Position numbers and translations under genes: made by a program
Notes under the pieces: generated by a model
The model's input: only the letters and a program-made list of their open reading frames with translations
The model's database searches: none
Told to the model about the DNA's origin: nothing
NCBI GenBank assembly: GCA_019695455.1
Contig: JAEUAC010000450.1
Coordinates: 1-6,266 of the forward strand
Origin: Methylorubrum extorquens
GTDB lineage: Bacteria > Pseudomonadota > Alphaproteobacteria > Rhizobiales > Beijerinckiaceae
Direction of reading: 5' to 3'
DNA: 6,266 nucleotides
Part shown: piece by piece, positions 1 to 5,289 of the stretch
Layout of the letters: each line of letters starts with the position of its first letter
Position numbering within the stretch: the stretch's first letter is position 1

Positions 1-753
1 CGGTGCGAGGTGTTTGCCCACAACGACATGGCCGACCTCCGCCGCAAGCTGGCGGCGCTCGACCCCGGCACGCCGAAGCTGATCGCCTTCGAGTCCGTCT
101 ACTCCATGGACGGCGACATCGCGCCGATCGCCGAGATCTGCGACGTCGCCGATCGATACGGCGCGATGACCTATCTCGACGAGGTCCACGCGGTCGGCCT
201 CTACGGCCCGCGGGGCGGCGGGATCAGCGACCGCGAACGCCTGGCGCATCGCCTTACGGTGATCGAGGGCTCGCTCGCCAAGGGGTTCGGCGTGGTGGGC
301 GGCTACATCGCCGCTTCGGCCGCGCTCTGCGACTTCGTGCGCTCCTTCGCGTCGGGCTTCATCTTCACGACCGCGCTGCCGCCCGCCATCGCGGCCGGCG
401 CGCTCGCCTCCGTGCGCTACCTCAAGGGCTCCGCCGCGGAGCGGGCCGGACAGGCCGACCGGGTCGCGACGCTGAGGGCCCGGCTCGACGCGGCCGGCAT
501 CCCCCATCTCGCTAACGCGAGCCACATCGTGCCCGTGATGGTCGGCGACGCCGTGCTCTGCAAGCGCATGAGCGACGCGCTCCTCGACGAGTGGGGGATC
601 TACGTCCAGCCGATCAACTACCCGACCGTGCCGCGCGGCACGGAGCGGCTGCGGATCACGCCCGGGCCGTTCCACACGGACGCGGAGATCGACCGGCTGG
701 TCGCGGCGCTCGGCGAGATCCGCGGGCGCCTGCGGCCGGCCCAGGCCGCCTGA
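1..753 (+). CDS. hemA: 5-aminolevulinate synthase, C-terminal part (5' end outside window)
   Basis: This PLP enzyme condenses glycine with succinyl-CoA to give 5-aminolevulinate, the first step of haem and tetrapyrrole synthesis by the C4 route of Alphaproteobacteria; it is cytosolic. The 250 visible residues are in frame from the first base and end at TGA 751-753. Roughly the first 155 residues are missing, taking about 405 as the usual length. In fragment numbering, YLDEVHAVGLYG (58-69) holds the Asp and His that contact PLP. GSLAKGFGVVGGYI (90-103) holds the Schiff-base lysine K94, and FIFTTALPP (120-128) follows. INYPTVPRGTERLRITPGP (205-223) is typical of ALAS and separates it from the related BioF and Kbl enzymes. 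It converges on cmk with 19 bases between stops. A GTG at 10-12 is internal, not the start. No defect is seen in the visible part. Confidence 0.96.
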   Translation, partial: RCEVFAHNDMADLRRKLAALDPGTPKLIAFESVYSMDGDIAPIAEICDVADRYGAMTYLDEVHAVGLYGPRGGGISDRERLAHRLTVIEGSLAKGFGVVGGYIAASAALCDFVRSFASGFIFTTALPPAIAAGALASVRYLKGSAAERAGQADRVATLRARLDAAGIPHLANASHIVPVMVGDAVLCKRMSDALLDEWGIYVQPINYPTVPRGTERLRITPGPFHTDAEIDRLVAALGEIRGRLRPAQAA

Positions 754-774
754 AGGCCGGCCGTCCAGGCGGTC
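733..774. terminator. GC-rich inverted repeats between convergent hemA and cmk
   Basis: Two overlapping inverted repeats lie across the convergent gene ends. One pairs 733-741 with 755-763 (9 bp, built on two copies of the self-complementary GGCCGGCC, 13-base loop). The other pairs 744-752 with 766-774 (9 bp including one G.U, 13-base loop). They are mutually exclusive. Neither has a T-tract on either strand, so they are not classical intrinsic terminators. The position fits a bidirectional transcription barrier, but at this GC content such repeats also arise by chance. Confidence 0.35.
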
Positions 775-1397
775 AGGCCGTCCGGGCGGCCGCCACCACG
801 GCGAGGGCGCGCGCGAAGGCCGCCTCGGCGTCGAGCTCGGTCGTGTCGATCAGCACCGCGTCGGATGCCGGGCGCAGCGGCGCCGTCCGGCGGGTCTCGT
901 CGCGCGAATCGCGGCGCCGGACATCGTCCAGGATCGCCTCGAACAGCGCCGGCTCCCCGGCCTCGGCCAGCTCGCGCTGCCGCCGCCGGGCCCGCTCCTC
1001 CGCCGAGGCCGTGACGTAGAGCTTGATGTCGGCCGCCGGGCACACGACCGTGCCGATGTCGCGCCCGTCGAGGACGGCTCCGCCGGGCTGGGCCGCGAAG
1101 GCGCGCTGCACGTCGAGCAGCGCCGCCCGCACGGCCGGATGGGCGGAGACGATGGAGGCGGCGTCCCCCACGTGCCGGCCGCGCAGCCGCGAGCCGTCGA
1201 GCGCCGCGACGTCGAGCGCGCGCGGTCGCGGCCGCGAGTTCCCCGTCCTCGAGCGCGAGGCCCGCTTCCGTCATGACGAGCGCCACGGCCCGGTAGAGGA
1301 GCCCGGTGTCGAGATGCGGCCGGCCGAGATGGGCCGCGAGCCGGCGCGCGAGCGTGCCCTTGCCCGAGGCGGCCGGACCGTCGATGGCGATCAGCAC
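773..1397 (-). pseudogene. cmk: cytidylate kinase, interrupted by a frameshift
   Basis: Cytidylate kinase phosphorylates CMP and dCMP with ATP in the cytosol for nucleotide synthesis. The GTG start at 1395-1397 begins MLIAIDGPAASGKGTLARRL, containing the P-loop GPAASGKGT (residues 7-15), followed by HLDTGLLYRAV. After about residue 60 this frame turns into Arg/Ala-rich nonsense and stays open to about 618, antisense to hemA. The family sequence resumes in another frame: LDGRDIGTVV, ADIKLYVTAS, then RRRDSRDETRRTAPL and ASDAVLIDTTELD, ending at TGA 773-775. The span is 625 bases, one more than a multiple of three, so the gene has one extra base or lacks two. The switch falls in the alternating GC run at 1216-1224. 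Restoring two bases gives ARALDVAAL, which reads naturally, and about 208 residues, close to normal length. It follows aroA by 4 bases and is surely cotranscribed. Either a sequencing error or a real mutation would explain it; both halves look otherwise intact. Confidence 0.9.
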
Positions 1398-1401
1398 CGG
1401 C

Positions 1402-2742
1402 TCACCCGATCTCGGCGCCGAGTTCGTGCATCAGCGGCACGAAGGACGGGAAGCTCGTCTGGATCATGGCGGCGTCGTCGATCCGCACGGGCTCGCGCGA
1501 CGCCAGTCCCATGACGAGGAACGCCATGGCGATGCGGTGGTCGAGATGCGTCGCGACGAGGCCGCCGCCCCGCGGCGCGCGCCCGTCGCCCGAGACCGCG
1601 AGGTCGTCGCCCTCCACCCGGTGGACGACGCCGTTGGCGGCGAGCCCCGCCGCTACGGCGGCGAGCCGGTCCGATTCCTTGACGCGCAGCTCGCCGAGGC
1701 CGCGCATCACCGTCTCGCCCTCCGCGAAGGCGGCCGCGACCGCGAGGATCGGGTATTCGTCGATCATGGCGGGCGCCCGCTCGGGCGGCACGACGACGCC
1801 CCGGAGGCGCGAATGGCGCACCCGCAGGTCCGCCACCGTCTCGCCGCCGATGTCGCGCGAATCGAGCCGCTCGATCTCGGCGCCCATCTCGTCCAGCGTG
1901 GCGAGGAGCCCCGTCCTGAGCGGATTGGTCATGACGTTGCGGACGATCACGTCCGAGCCCGGCACGAGCAGCGCCGCGACGATCGGGAAGGCGGCCGAGG
2001 ACGGGTCGGACGGCACGATCACGGGCGCGCCCCGCAGCGTCGGCTGGCCGCGCAGCGCGATGCGCCGGCCCGTCCCCTCGGCCTCGACGGTCACGTCCGC
2101 CCCGAAATGGCGCATCATGCGCTCGGTGTGGTCGCGCGTCGCCTCGCGCTCGACCACCGTCGTCAGGCCGGGCGAGTTGAGCCCCGCGAGCAGCACGGCG
2201 GACTTGATCTGGGCGGAGGGCGCCGGCGTCTCGTAGACGATCGGGATCGTCTCGTCCGGGCCGCGCAGCGTCAGCGGCACGCGCCCGCCGGGCTCCTCGG
2301 AGACGACCACCGTTCCCATGCGGACCAGCGGATCGAGGATGCGCCGCATGGGGCGGTGACGGAGCGAGGCGTCGCCGTCGAAGGTCGTCGTGATCGGATG
2401 CGAGCCCGCCACGCCCATCATGAGCCGCGAGCCGGTGCCGGCATTGCCGAAATCGAGCACGTCCGGGGGCGTCGCGAGCCCGCCGATGCCGGCCCCGACC
2501 ACGCGCCAGCGGCCCGGCGCCTCCCGGTCGGCGCGGCCGCCGAGGGCCCGGACGGCGGCGGCCGTCCGCAGGACGTCGTCGCCCTCGAGCAGGTTCTCGA
2601 TCCGCGTCTCGCCGATCGCCAGGAGGCCGAGGATCAGCGCCCGGTGCGAGATGGACTTGTCGCCCGGCACCTCGATCCGGCCGCGGAGCGGGCCCGACGC
2701 GCGGGAGGCGAGCGGCTGGCTCGCGGAGGAGGTGTCGGACAC
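1402..2742 (-). CDS. aroA: 3-phosphoshikimate 1-carboxyvinyltransferase (EPSP synthase), class II-like
   Basis: This cytosolic shikimate-pathway enzyme transfers the enolpyruvyl group of PEP to shikimate 3-phosphate, leading to chorismate and aromatic amino acids. The 446-residue product is full length. Visible motifs are VPGDKSISHR (25-34, substrate-binding K29), LDFGNAGTGSRLMMG (96-110), GDASLRHRPM (123-132), SAQIKSAVL (176-184), RDHTERM (203-209), IDEYPILAV (327-335, catalytic-type D328), RVKESDR (353-359, E356) and HLDHRIAMA (399-407). GDKS, SAQIK and RDHTE match the CP4-type class II signature. Residue 102 is Gly where CP4 has its glyphosate-tolerance Ala, and NPLR (273-276) replaces NPTR. 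The GTG start at 2740-2742 is the only candidate after an in-frame TAA upstream; no good Shine-Dalgarno precedes it. cmk follows after 4 bases. In many alphaproteobacteria the run continues to rpsA, which is not seen here. Confidence 0.97.
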   Translation of the reverse strand: MSDTSSASQPLASRASGPLRGRIEVPGDKSISHRALILGLLAIGETRIENLLEGDDVLRTAAAVRALGGRADREAPGRWRVVGAGIGGLATPPDVLDFGNAGTGSRLMMGVAGSHPITTTFDGDASLRHRPMRRILDPLVRMGTVVVSEEPGGRVPLTLRGPDETIPIVYETPAPSAQIKSAVLLAGLNSPGLTTVVEREATRDHTERMMRHFGADVTVEAEGTGRRIALRGQPTLRGAPVIVPSDPSSAAFPIVAALLVPGSDVIVRNVMTNPLRTGLLATLDEMGAEIERLDSRDIGGETVADLRVRHSRLRGVVVPPERAPAMIDEYPILAVAAAFAEGETVMRGLGELRVKESDRLAAVAAGLAANGVVHRVEGDDLAVSGDGRAPRGGGLVATHLDHRIAMAFLVMGLASREPVRIDDAAMIQTSFPSFVPLMHELGAEIG

Positions 2743-2842
2743 GGAAGGAAGGCCGGTGGCGGAACGGGCGGGGCGCGCGGTCCGTTACCATGCGCTCCGG
2801 GCAGCGTCATCCGGTCTGGCGCGACGGCGCGGCACGCGCCAT

Positions 2843-2871
2843 TTGACTCCGGGCGGACCCCCGACTAACCG
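2843..2871 (+). promoter_or_regulatory. candidate promoter for the FYDLN_acid gene
   Basis: TTGACT at 2843-2848 matches five of six bases of the sigma-70 -35 consensus. The only AT-bearing stretch at the right distance is ACTAACC (2864-2870), a poor -10. It lies in the 159-base gap between divergent aroA and the FYDLN_acid gene, 30-60 bases upstream of the latter's GTG. No convincing promoter was found for aroA on the other strand. Confidence 0.35.
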
Positions 2872-2901
2872 GGCCCCTCTCACATTCATCGGAATACCGC
2901 C

Positions 2902-3291
2902 GTGGCTAGACCAGACCTCGGGACGAAGCGCGTCTGCCCGACAACAGGCCGGAAGTTCTACGATCTCGGCCGCGACCCGATCGTATCGCCCTACACGGGC
3001 GAGGTGCTGCCGCGCGCGGCGTTCGAGCCCGCGTCCCGGCTCGCTCCCGTGCCGAGGGCCCGTCCGGCCGAGGCGGCCGACGAGGAGGAGGAGGTCGAGG
3101 TGGCCGAGACCGCCGAGACCGTGTCCCTCGAGGACGTGGCGGATTCGGAGGAGGCGGCGGCCGGCGTCGAGGACGAGGCCGTGATCGAGGACGGCGACAC
3201 GGCCGACGACACCTTCCTCGAGGAGGAGGAGGAAGGCGGCGACGTGGCCGACTTCATCGACAACGACATCGAGGAAGAGGAAGAAAGCTGA
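2902..3291 (+). CDS. FYDLN_acid domain (TIGR02300 family) protein
   Basis: This is a 129-residue protein of unknown function from a family widespread in Alphaproteobacteria. The N-terminal half carries the family signature: GTKRVCPTTGRKFYDLG (7-23) running into RDPIVSPYTGEVLPR (24-38). The FYDLN motif reads FYDLG here. From about residue 56 the protein is extremely acidic: roughly half of the last 74 residues are Asp or Glu, with five-Glu runs near 108-112 and at the end. The tail is probably disordered. There is no signal peptide or membrane segment, so a cytosolic place is inferred. The start is GTG at 2902, giving the family's usual MARPDLGTKR opening; GGAA at 2891-2894 may serve as a weak ribosome binding site. 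It is divergent from aroA and followed by tRNA-Ala on the same strand. The two conserved short motifs might bind something, but no function can be read from the sequence. Confidence 0.93.
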   Translation: MARPDLGTKRVCPTTGRKFYDLGRDPIVSPYTGEVLPRAAFEPASRLAPVPRARPAEAADEEEEVEVAETAETVSLEDVADSEEAAAGVEDEAVIEDGDTADDTFLEEEEEGGDVADFIDNDIEEEEES

Positions 3292-3310
3292 TCGCGGGCG
3301 TCGCGACGGC

Positions 3311-3339
3311 TTGCTCCTCCGCCCGGGGGATTCTATAGA
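3311..3339 (+). promoter_or_regulatory. candidate sigma-70 promoter of tRNA-Ala
   Basis: TTGCTC (3311-3316) and TATAGA (3334-3339) are separated by exactly 17 bases. The -10 box stands out in a region that is otherwise almost all G and C. It lies about 57 bases upstream of the mature tRNA and 20 bases after the FYDLN_acid stop codon. Transcription would start near 3346, giving a leader of about 50 bases that can fold into hairpins (3341-3347 with 3353-3359, and 3365-3371 with 3383-3389). Confidence 0.55.
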
Positions 3340-3395
3340 GGCGCCGCGCCGTGCGGCGCGTCATACCGCGGTCGTCCCGACGCCGCGGTCGGTTC

Positions 3396-3471
3396 GGGGC
3401 CATAGCTCAGTTGGGAGAGCGCGTGAATGGCATTCACGAGGTCAGCGGTTCGATCCCGCTTGGCTCCACCA
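3396..3471 (+). tRNA. tRNA-Ala, anticodon GGC
   Basis: The 76 bases fold into a full cloverleaf. The acceptor stem pairs GGGGCCA (3396-3402) with TGGCTCC (3461-3467) and includes the G3.U70 wobble that is the identity element for alanyl-tRNA synthetase. The D stem is GCTC/GAGC (3405-3408 and 3417-3420). The anticodon stem CGTGA/TCACG (3422-3426 and 3434-3438) encloses loop ATGGCAT with anticodon GGC at 3429-3431. The T loop GTTCGATC follows the usual form. Discriminator A 3468 is followed by an encoded CCA (3469-3471). It reads GCC and GCU codons. It has its own promoter-like and terminator sequences, so it appears to be a single-gene transcription unit. Confidence 0.97.
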
Positions 3472-3505
3472 AACCGATGCGAACGAAAACCTCCCACGAG
3501 ACCAC

Positions 3506-3529
3506 AGGCCCGGACGGGCCTTTTATTTT
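3506..3529 (+). terminator. intrinsic terminator of tRNA-Ala
   Basis: AGGCCC (3506-3511) pairs with GGGCCT (3516-3521) around loop GGAC, whose outer bases could extend the stem. TTTTATTTT follows at 3521-3529. It starts 35 bases after the tRNA CCA end. It is the only hairpin in the window with a proper T-tract. Confidence 0.85.
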
Positions 3530-3603
3530 GCCGTCGGTCTAGGTCTGAATTCCTAGATCTGCGTCGGTCCGCGGAGCCCCGCCCGTCCTGGTCCGGGCCG
3601 CGA

Positions 3604-3629
3604 GGGTGCCGCCGAGCCCGGCGGCACCC
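3604..3629 (-). terminator. hairpin downstream of the DUF305 gene
   Basis: This is a perfect 10-bp inverted repeat: GGGTGCCGCC (3604-3613) with GGCGGCACCC (3620-3629) and a 6-base loop. It begins 21 bases past the DUF305 stop codon on the minus strand. No T-run follows in the direction of transcription (the next bases are CTCGCGG), so it may be a Rho-assisted end or an mRNA-protecting hairpin rather than a true intrinsic terminator. Confidence 0.5.
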
Positions 3630-3650
3630 CGAGGCGATCGCCCCGCCGCC

Positions 3651-4289
3651 TCAGCGGCGCGCCGGGACGCCCGGCCCGGGCGCCCACGACTGGCCCCGCG
3701 CCTCGTCGCGCGTGCCCGGCTCCTCGTCATGCACCCGGTACGACGACGCCGTGATGCGGTGCTGCGGTCGCGCGGCCGCCGGTCCCGCGACGCCGCGCCG
3801 GGAGAGCCAGGCCTGCATCTCGGCGATCTCGCGCTGCTGCTCGACGATGACGGCCTCGGCGAGCTGCCGGGTCCACGGGTCCCTGGCATGCCGCAGGGCG
3901 ACCTCGGCCATGGCGATGGCGCCCTGGTGGTGCGGGATCATCTGGATGCGGAAATCGACATCCGGGTCTCCCGTGTAGGGCACGGCCATGCCCCGCATCA
4001 TGTCGGCATGGGCCGCCTTGAAGGCCGCCACGGCGGGCGTGTCGGCGGCGCCCGCCCCGTGGCCGGCGTGACCGGCGGACGGGGCGCGGCGGGGACGAAC
4101 CGGCGCCGCCTGGGGCGATCCGGTCTCCGCGCCGGGCCGGCGATGCCCGGAATGGCCGTCGTGCGGACCACCCTGGGCCGTGGCGACGGAGAGCGGGACG
4201 AGGCTCAGGCCGGCCGCGACGGCCAGGGCAAGAGGGATGGGGGACGTGAACCTGTGCGCCGACCTGCGGCGTCTGGAGACGTGAATCAT
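3651..4289 (-). CDS. secreted DUF305 domain protein, His-rich linker
   Basis: Exported protein of 212 residues. From ATG 4287-4289 the N-terminus has an Arg-rich n-region (residues 6-13), a hydrophobic core (17-36) and an ATA-Q signal-peptidase I site after residue 38. A His/Pro/Gly-rich linker (40-80) contains HDGHSGH and GHAGHG. The DUF305 domain (about 88-163) shows ADMMRGM (95-101), the diagnostic MIPHHQGAIAMAE (117-129) and EQQREIAEMQAWL (150-162). DUF305 is a ferritin-like helical fold, and some members (CopM-type) bind copper in the periplasm; a metal role here is inference. The last 48 residues are Pro/Arg/Gly-rich and do not belong to the domain. An upstream ATG at 4314-4316 would add nine residues, but CAGGATCC eight bases before the chosen ATG is a better ribosome binding site and gives a normal signal peptide. 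It lies 75 bases after the His-rich gene, probably in one operon. Confidence 0.88.
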   Translation of the reverse strand: MIHVSRRRRSAHRFTSPIPLALAVAAGLSLVPLSVATAQGGPHDGHSGHRRPGAETGSPQAAPVRPRRAPSAGHAGHGAGAADTPAVAAFKAAHADMMRGMAVPYTGDPDVDFRIQMIPHHQGAIAMAEVALRHARDPWTRQLAEAVIVEQQREIAEMQAWLSRRGVAGPAAARPQHRITASSYRVHDEEPGTRDEARGQSWAPGPGVPARR

Positions 4290-4318
4290 GGCTGGATCCT
4301 GGACAGCGACGTGCATGC

Positions 4319-4336
4319 CCCGCCCGGATGGGCGGG
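4319..4336 (-). repeat. intergenic hairpin just upstream of the DUF305 start
   Basis: This is a perfect 7-bp inverted repeat: CCCGCCC (4319-4325) and GGGCGGG (4330-4336) with a 4-base loop. It lies 29 bases upstream of the preferred DUF305 start codon. It could affect ribosome access or mRNA processing between the two genes. There is no T-tract. Confidence 0.45.
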
Positions 4337-4344
4337 AGCGACCC

Positions 4345-4362
4345 GGCCGCCGATCGGCGGCC
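4345..4362 (-). repeat. 18-base perfect palindrome after the His-rich gene
   Basis: GGCCGCCGATCGGCGGCC reads the same on both strands. In RNA it gives a 7-bp stem with a GATC tetraloop. It begins two bases after the stop codon of the small His-rich gene (TGA 4365-4367). With the hairpin at 4319-4336 it forms a tandem pair in the 75-base gap before DUF305. It may be a partial terminator or a processing/stability element; a protein-binding operator is also possible. Confidence 0.5.
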
Positions 4363-4364
4363 CG

Positions 4365-4730
4365 TCAGGCGACGGGCTTCGGGATCCCAGGCTCCGGCGC
4401 GGACGTCAGGCTCCGCAGGGCCGGCGCGAAGGCCGGGTAGCGGACGGAGCGGAAGGCGACCGGGCTCGCGTCGCCCGTGCGGGCGGCGGGCTGCGCGGGC
4501 ACGAAGCAGCACGCCGTCTGGCACGCGTCCCGGTCATGGACGGGATGCGCGTCCGACGCGGCGCCCGCCCCATGCATCGCATGATCGGAGGCCGCGCTCG
4601 CCGGCGCCCCCGTCCCGTGATGCGCCGACATCGCCGGCGCCGGGACGGCGACGATTCGCGCCTGCGCCACGCCCGCGGTCAGGATGGCGAGCGCGAGGAC
4701 GAGGTGGGCGAGGGCGCGAAGCAGACGCAT
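4365..4730 (-). CDS. small exported His/Cys-containing protein, putative metal-related
   Basis: This 121-residue protein is not assigned to a named family. From ATG 4728-4730 it opens MRLLRALAHLVLALAILTAG with a likely signal-peptidase site after AQA (22-24). The mature part has spaced histidines (37, 38, 50, 53, 62, 65), methionines (34, 52), and a cysteine cluster ACQTACC (C70, C74, C75). The tail is Pro-rich. Small exported proteins of this make-up (DUF2946-like in style) are often found beside copper genes, and the neighbour here is a DUF305 protein; metal binding is therefore inferred from composition and context only. A GTG at 4784 would add 18 Arg/Gly-rich residues but would bury the signal peptide. 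The gene starts 64 bases after the DUF3307 stop, and no promoter was recognised in that gap, so it may be cotranscribed with the genes upstream. Confidence 0.72.
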   Translation of the reverse strand: MRLLRALAHLVLALAILTAGVAQARIVAVPAPAMSAHHGTGAPASAASDHAMHGAGAASDAHPVHDRDACQTACCFVPAQPAARTGDASPVAFRSVRYPAFAPALRSLTSAPEPGIPKPVA

Positions 4731-4794
4731 CGCCCGCACGGTAGGGCCGCGCCCGCCGACCCGCAACGGCCGGCGAGGCCGCACGGAGCCCGCC

Positions 4795-5184
4795 TCAGAG
4801 CACGACGATGGCGGCCGCGAGCCCGATATTGGTCAGCTGGTGGAGGTACTGGTCGAAGCCGAGGAGCCACCAGTAGCGGGCGTCCTGCGGGGTCCAGCCG
4901 CCCCGATGGGCCAGGAGGCACTTGGCGCGGTCCACGCAGAAATGGATGCCGAAATCGACGGCGGCCAGCCACCAGAGACGCGGGGCGACCGCGAGCACGA
5001 TGGCGAGGGTCGCGAGCGCGTGCAGGCCGACATGGACGAGGAGCGGACGCCCCCAATGCGAGGTCCCCTCCTTGCCGATCGCGATCCAGCGGTTCTGGAG
5101 CAGGAAGTCGGCCACGAAATGCTTGGTCGTGAAGACGATGGCGAGACAGGCGAACGCCCAGAGCGGACCTCCCGACATCAGCAT
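4795..5184 (-). CDS. DUF3307-type integral membrane protein
   Basis: This 129-residue inner-membrane protein has three to four hydrophobic segments (about 7-20, 47-67, 69-83, 116-129). DUF3307 features are present: KHFVADFLLQ (21-30), HVGLHALATL (51-60), VDFGIHFCVDRAK (76-88) and YWWLLGFDQYLHQLTNIGL (104-122). The spaced His/Asp pairs in these segments are the family's conserved polar residues; the function is unknown. The WWLLG.DQ.LHQLT form recalls short versions found in phages and prophages of alphaproteobacteria; this is recollection, not a search. The start ATG 5182-5184 is preceded by GGGAAAG; ATG 5176-5178 is nearly as good. A GTG at 5271 would add 29 Arg-rich residues and is less likely. 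The upstream gene ends 105 bases away, a gap containing an operator-like inverted repeat. Confidence 0.82.
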   Translation of the reverse strand: MLMSGGPLWAFACLAIVFTTKHFVADFLLQNRWIAIGKEGTSHWGRPLLVHVGLHALATLAIVLAVAPRLWWLAAVDFGIHFCVDRAKCLLAHRGGWTPQDARYWWLLGFDQYLHQLTNIGLAAAIVVL

Positions 5185-5257
5185 GGCTCGCTTTCCCACC
5201 CGTCCGCTCAGCCATGACCGGACGCGCCTTTCCGTTCCAACACCGCGGCGGCGAGCC

Positions 5258-5275
5258 ATGTGCGCTGGCACACAT
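5258..5275. promoter_or_regulatory. operator-like inverted repeat ATGTG-N8-CACAT
   Basis: ATGTG (5258-5262) and CACAT (5271-5275) form an interrupted dyad. An inner dyad, TGTGC/GCACA (5259-5263 and 5268-5272), gives two possible registers. It lies about 75-90 bases upstream of the DUF3307 start in the largest gap of the minus-strand cluster. The size and spacing fit a helix-turn-helix regulator site or a short RNA hairpin. No clear promoter boxes were found beside it. Confidence 0.3.
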
Positions 5276-5289
5276 CGCCCGTCGACGCG

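Noticed and set aside
1205..1235. Programmed ribosomal frameshifting in cmk
   Set aside because: No slippery heptamer, stop codon or stimulatory structure typical of programmed shifts is seen, and cmk is not known for it. A mutation or sequencing error in the GC run is simpler.
1306..2868. Plus-strand open frame of 520 codons opposite aroA
   Set aside because: It is the antisense shadow of aroA: composition is Arg/His/Asp-rich with no recognisable motif, while the minus strand gives a complete EPSP synthase.
3440..3471. Second copy of the tRNA 3' end as an attachment-site repeat inside the window
   Set aside because: I looked through the right-hand part and saw no match to the tRNA end; any such repeat would lie outside the window.
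3351..3542. Short plus-strand frame with AIAQLGERVNGIHEVSGSIP
   Set aside because: This is the translation of tRNA-Ala, a common false protein call.
3538..3560. AT-rich patch with TCTAGG/CCTAGA dyad, GAATTC and AGATCT next to each other, resembling a cloning junction
   Set aside because: Two restriction-type hexamers in a short AT-rich stretch can arise by chance, and flanking sequence shows no vector or linker sequence.
3606..5132. Plus-strand open frame of 508 codons across the accessory genes
   Set aside because: It is Arg/Gly-rich nonsense caused by high GC. The minus strand across the same span holds three genes with signal peptides, membrane segments or family motifs.
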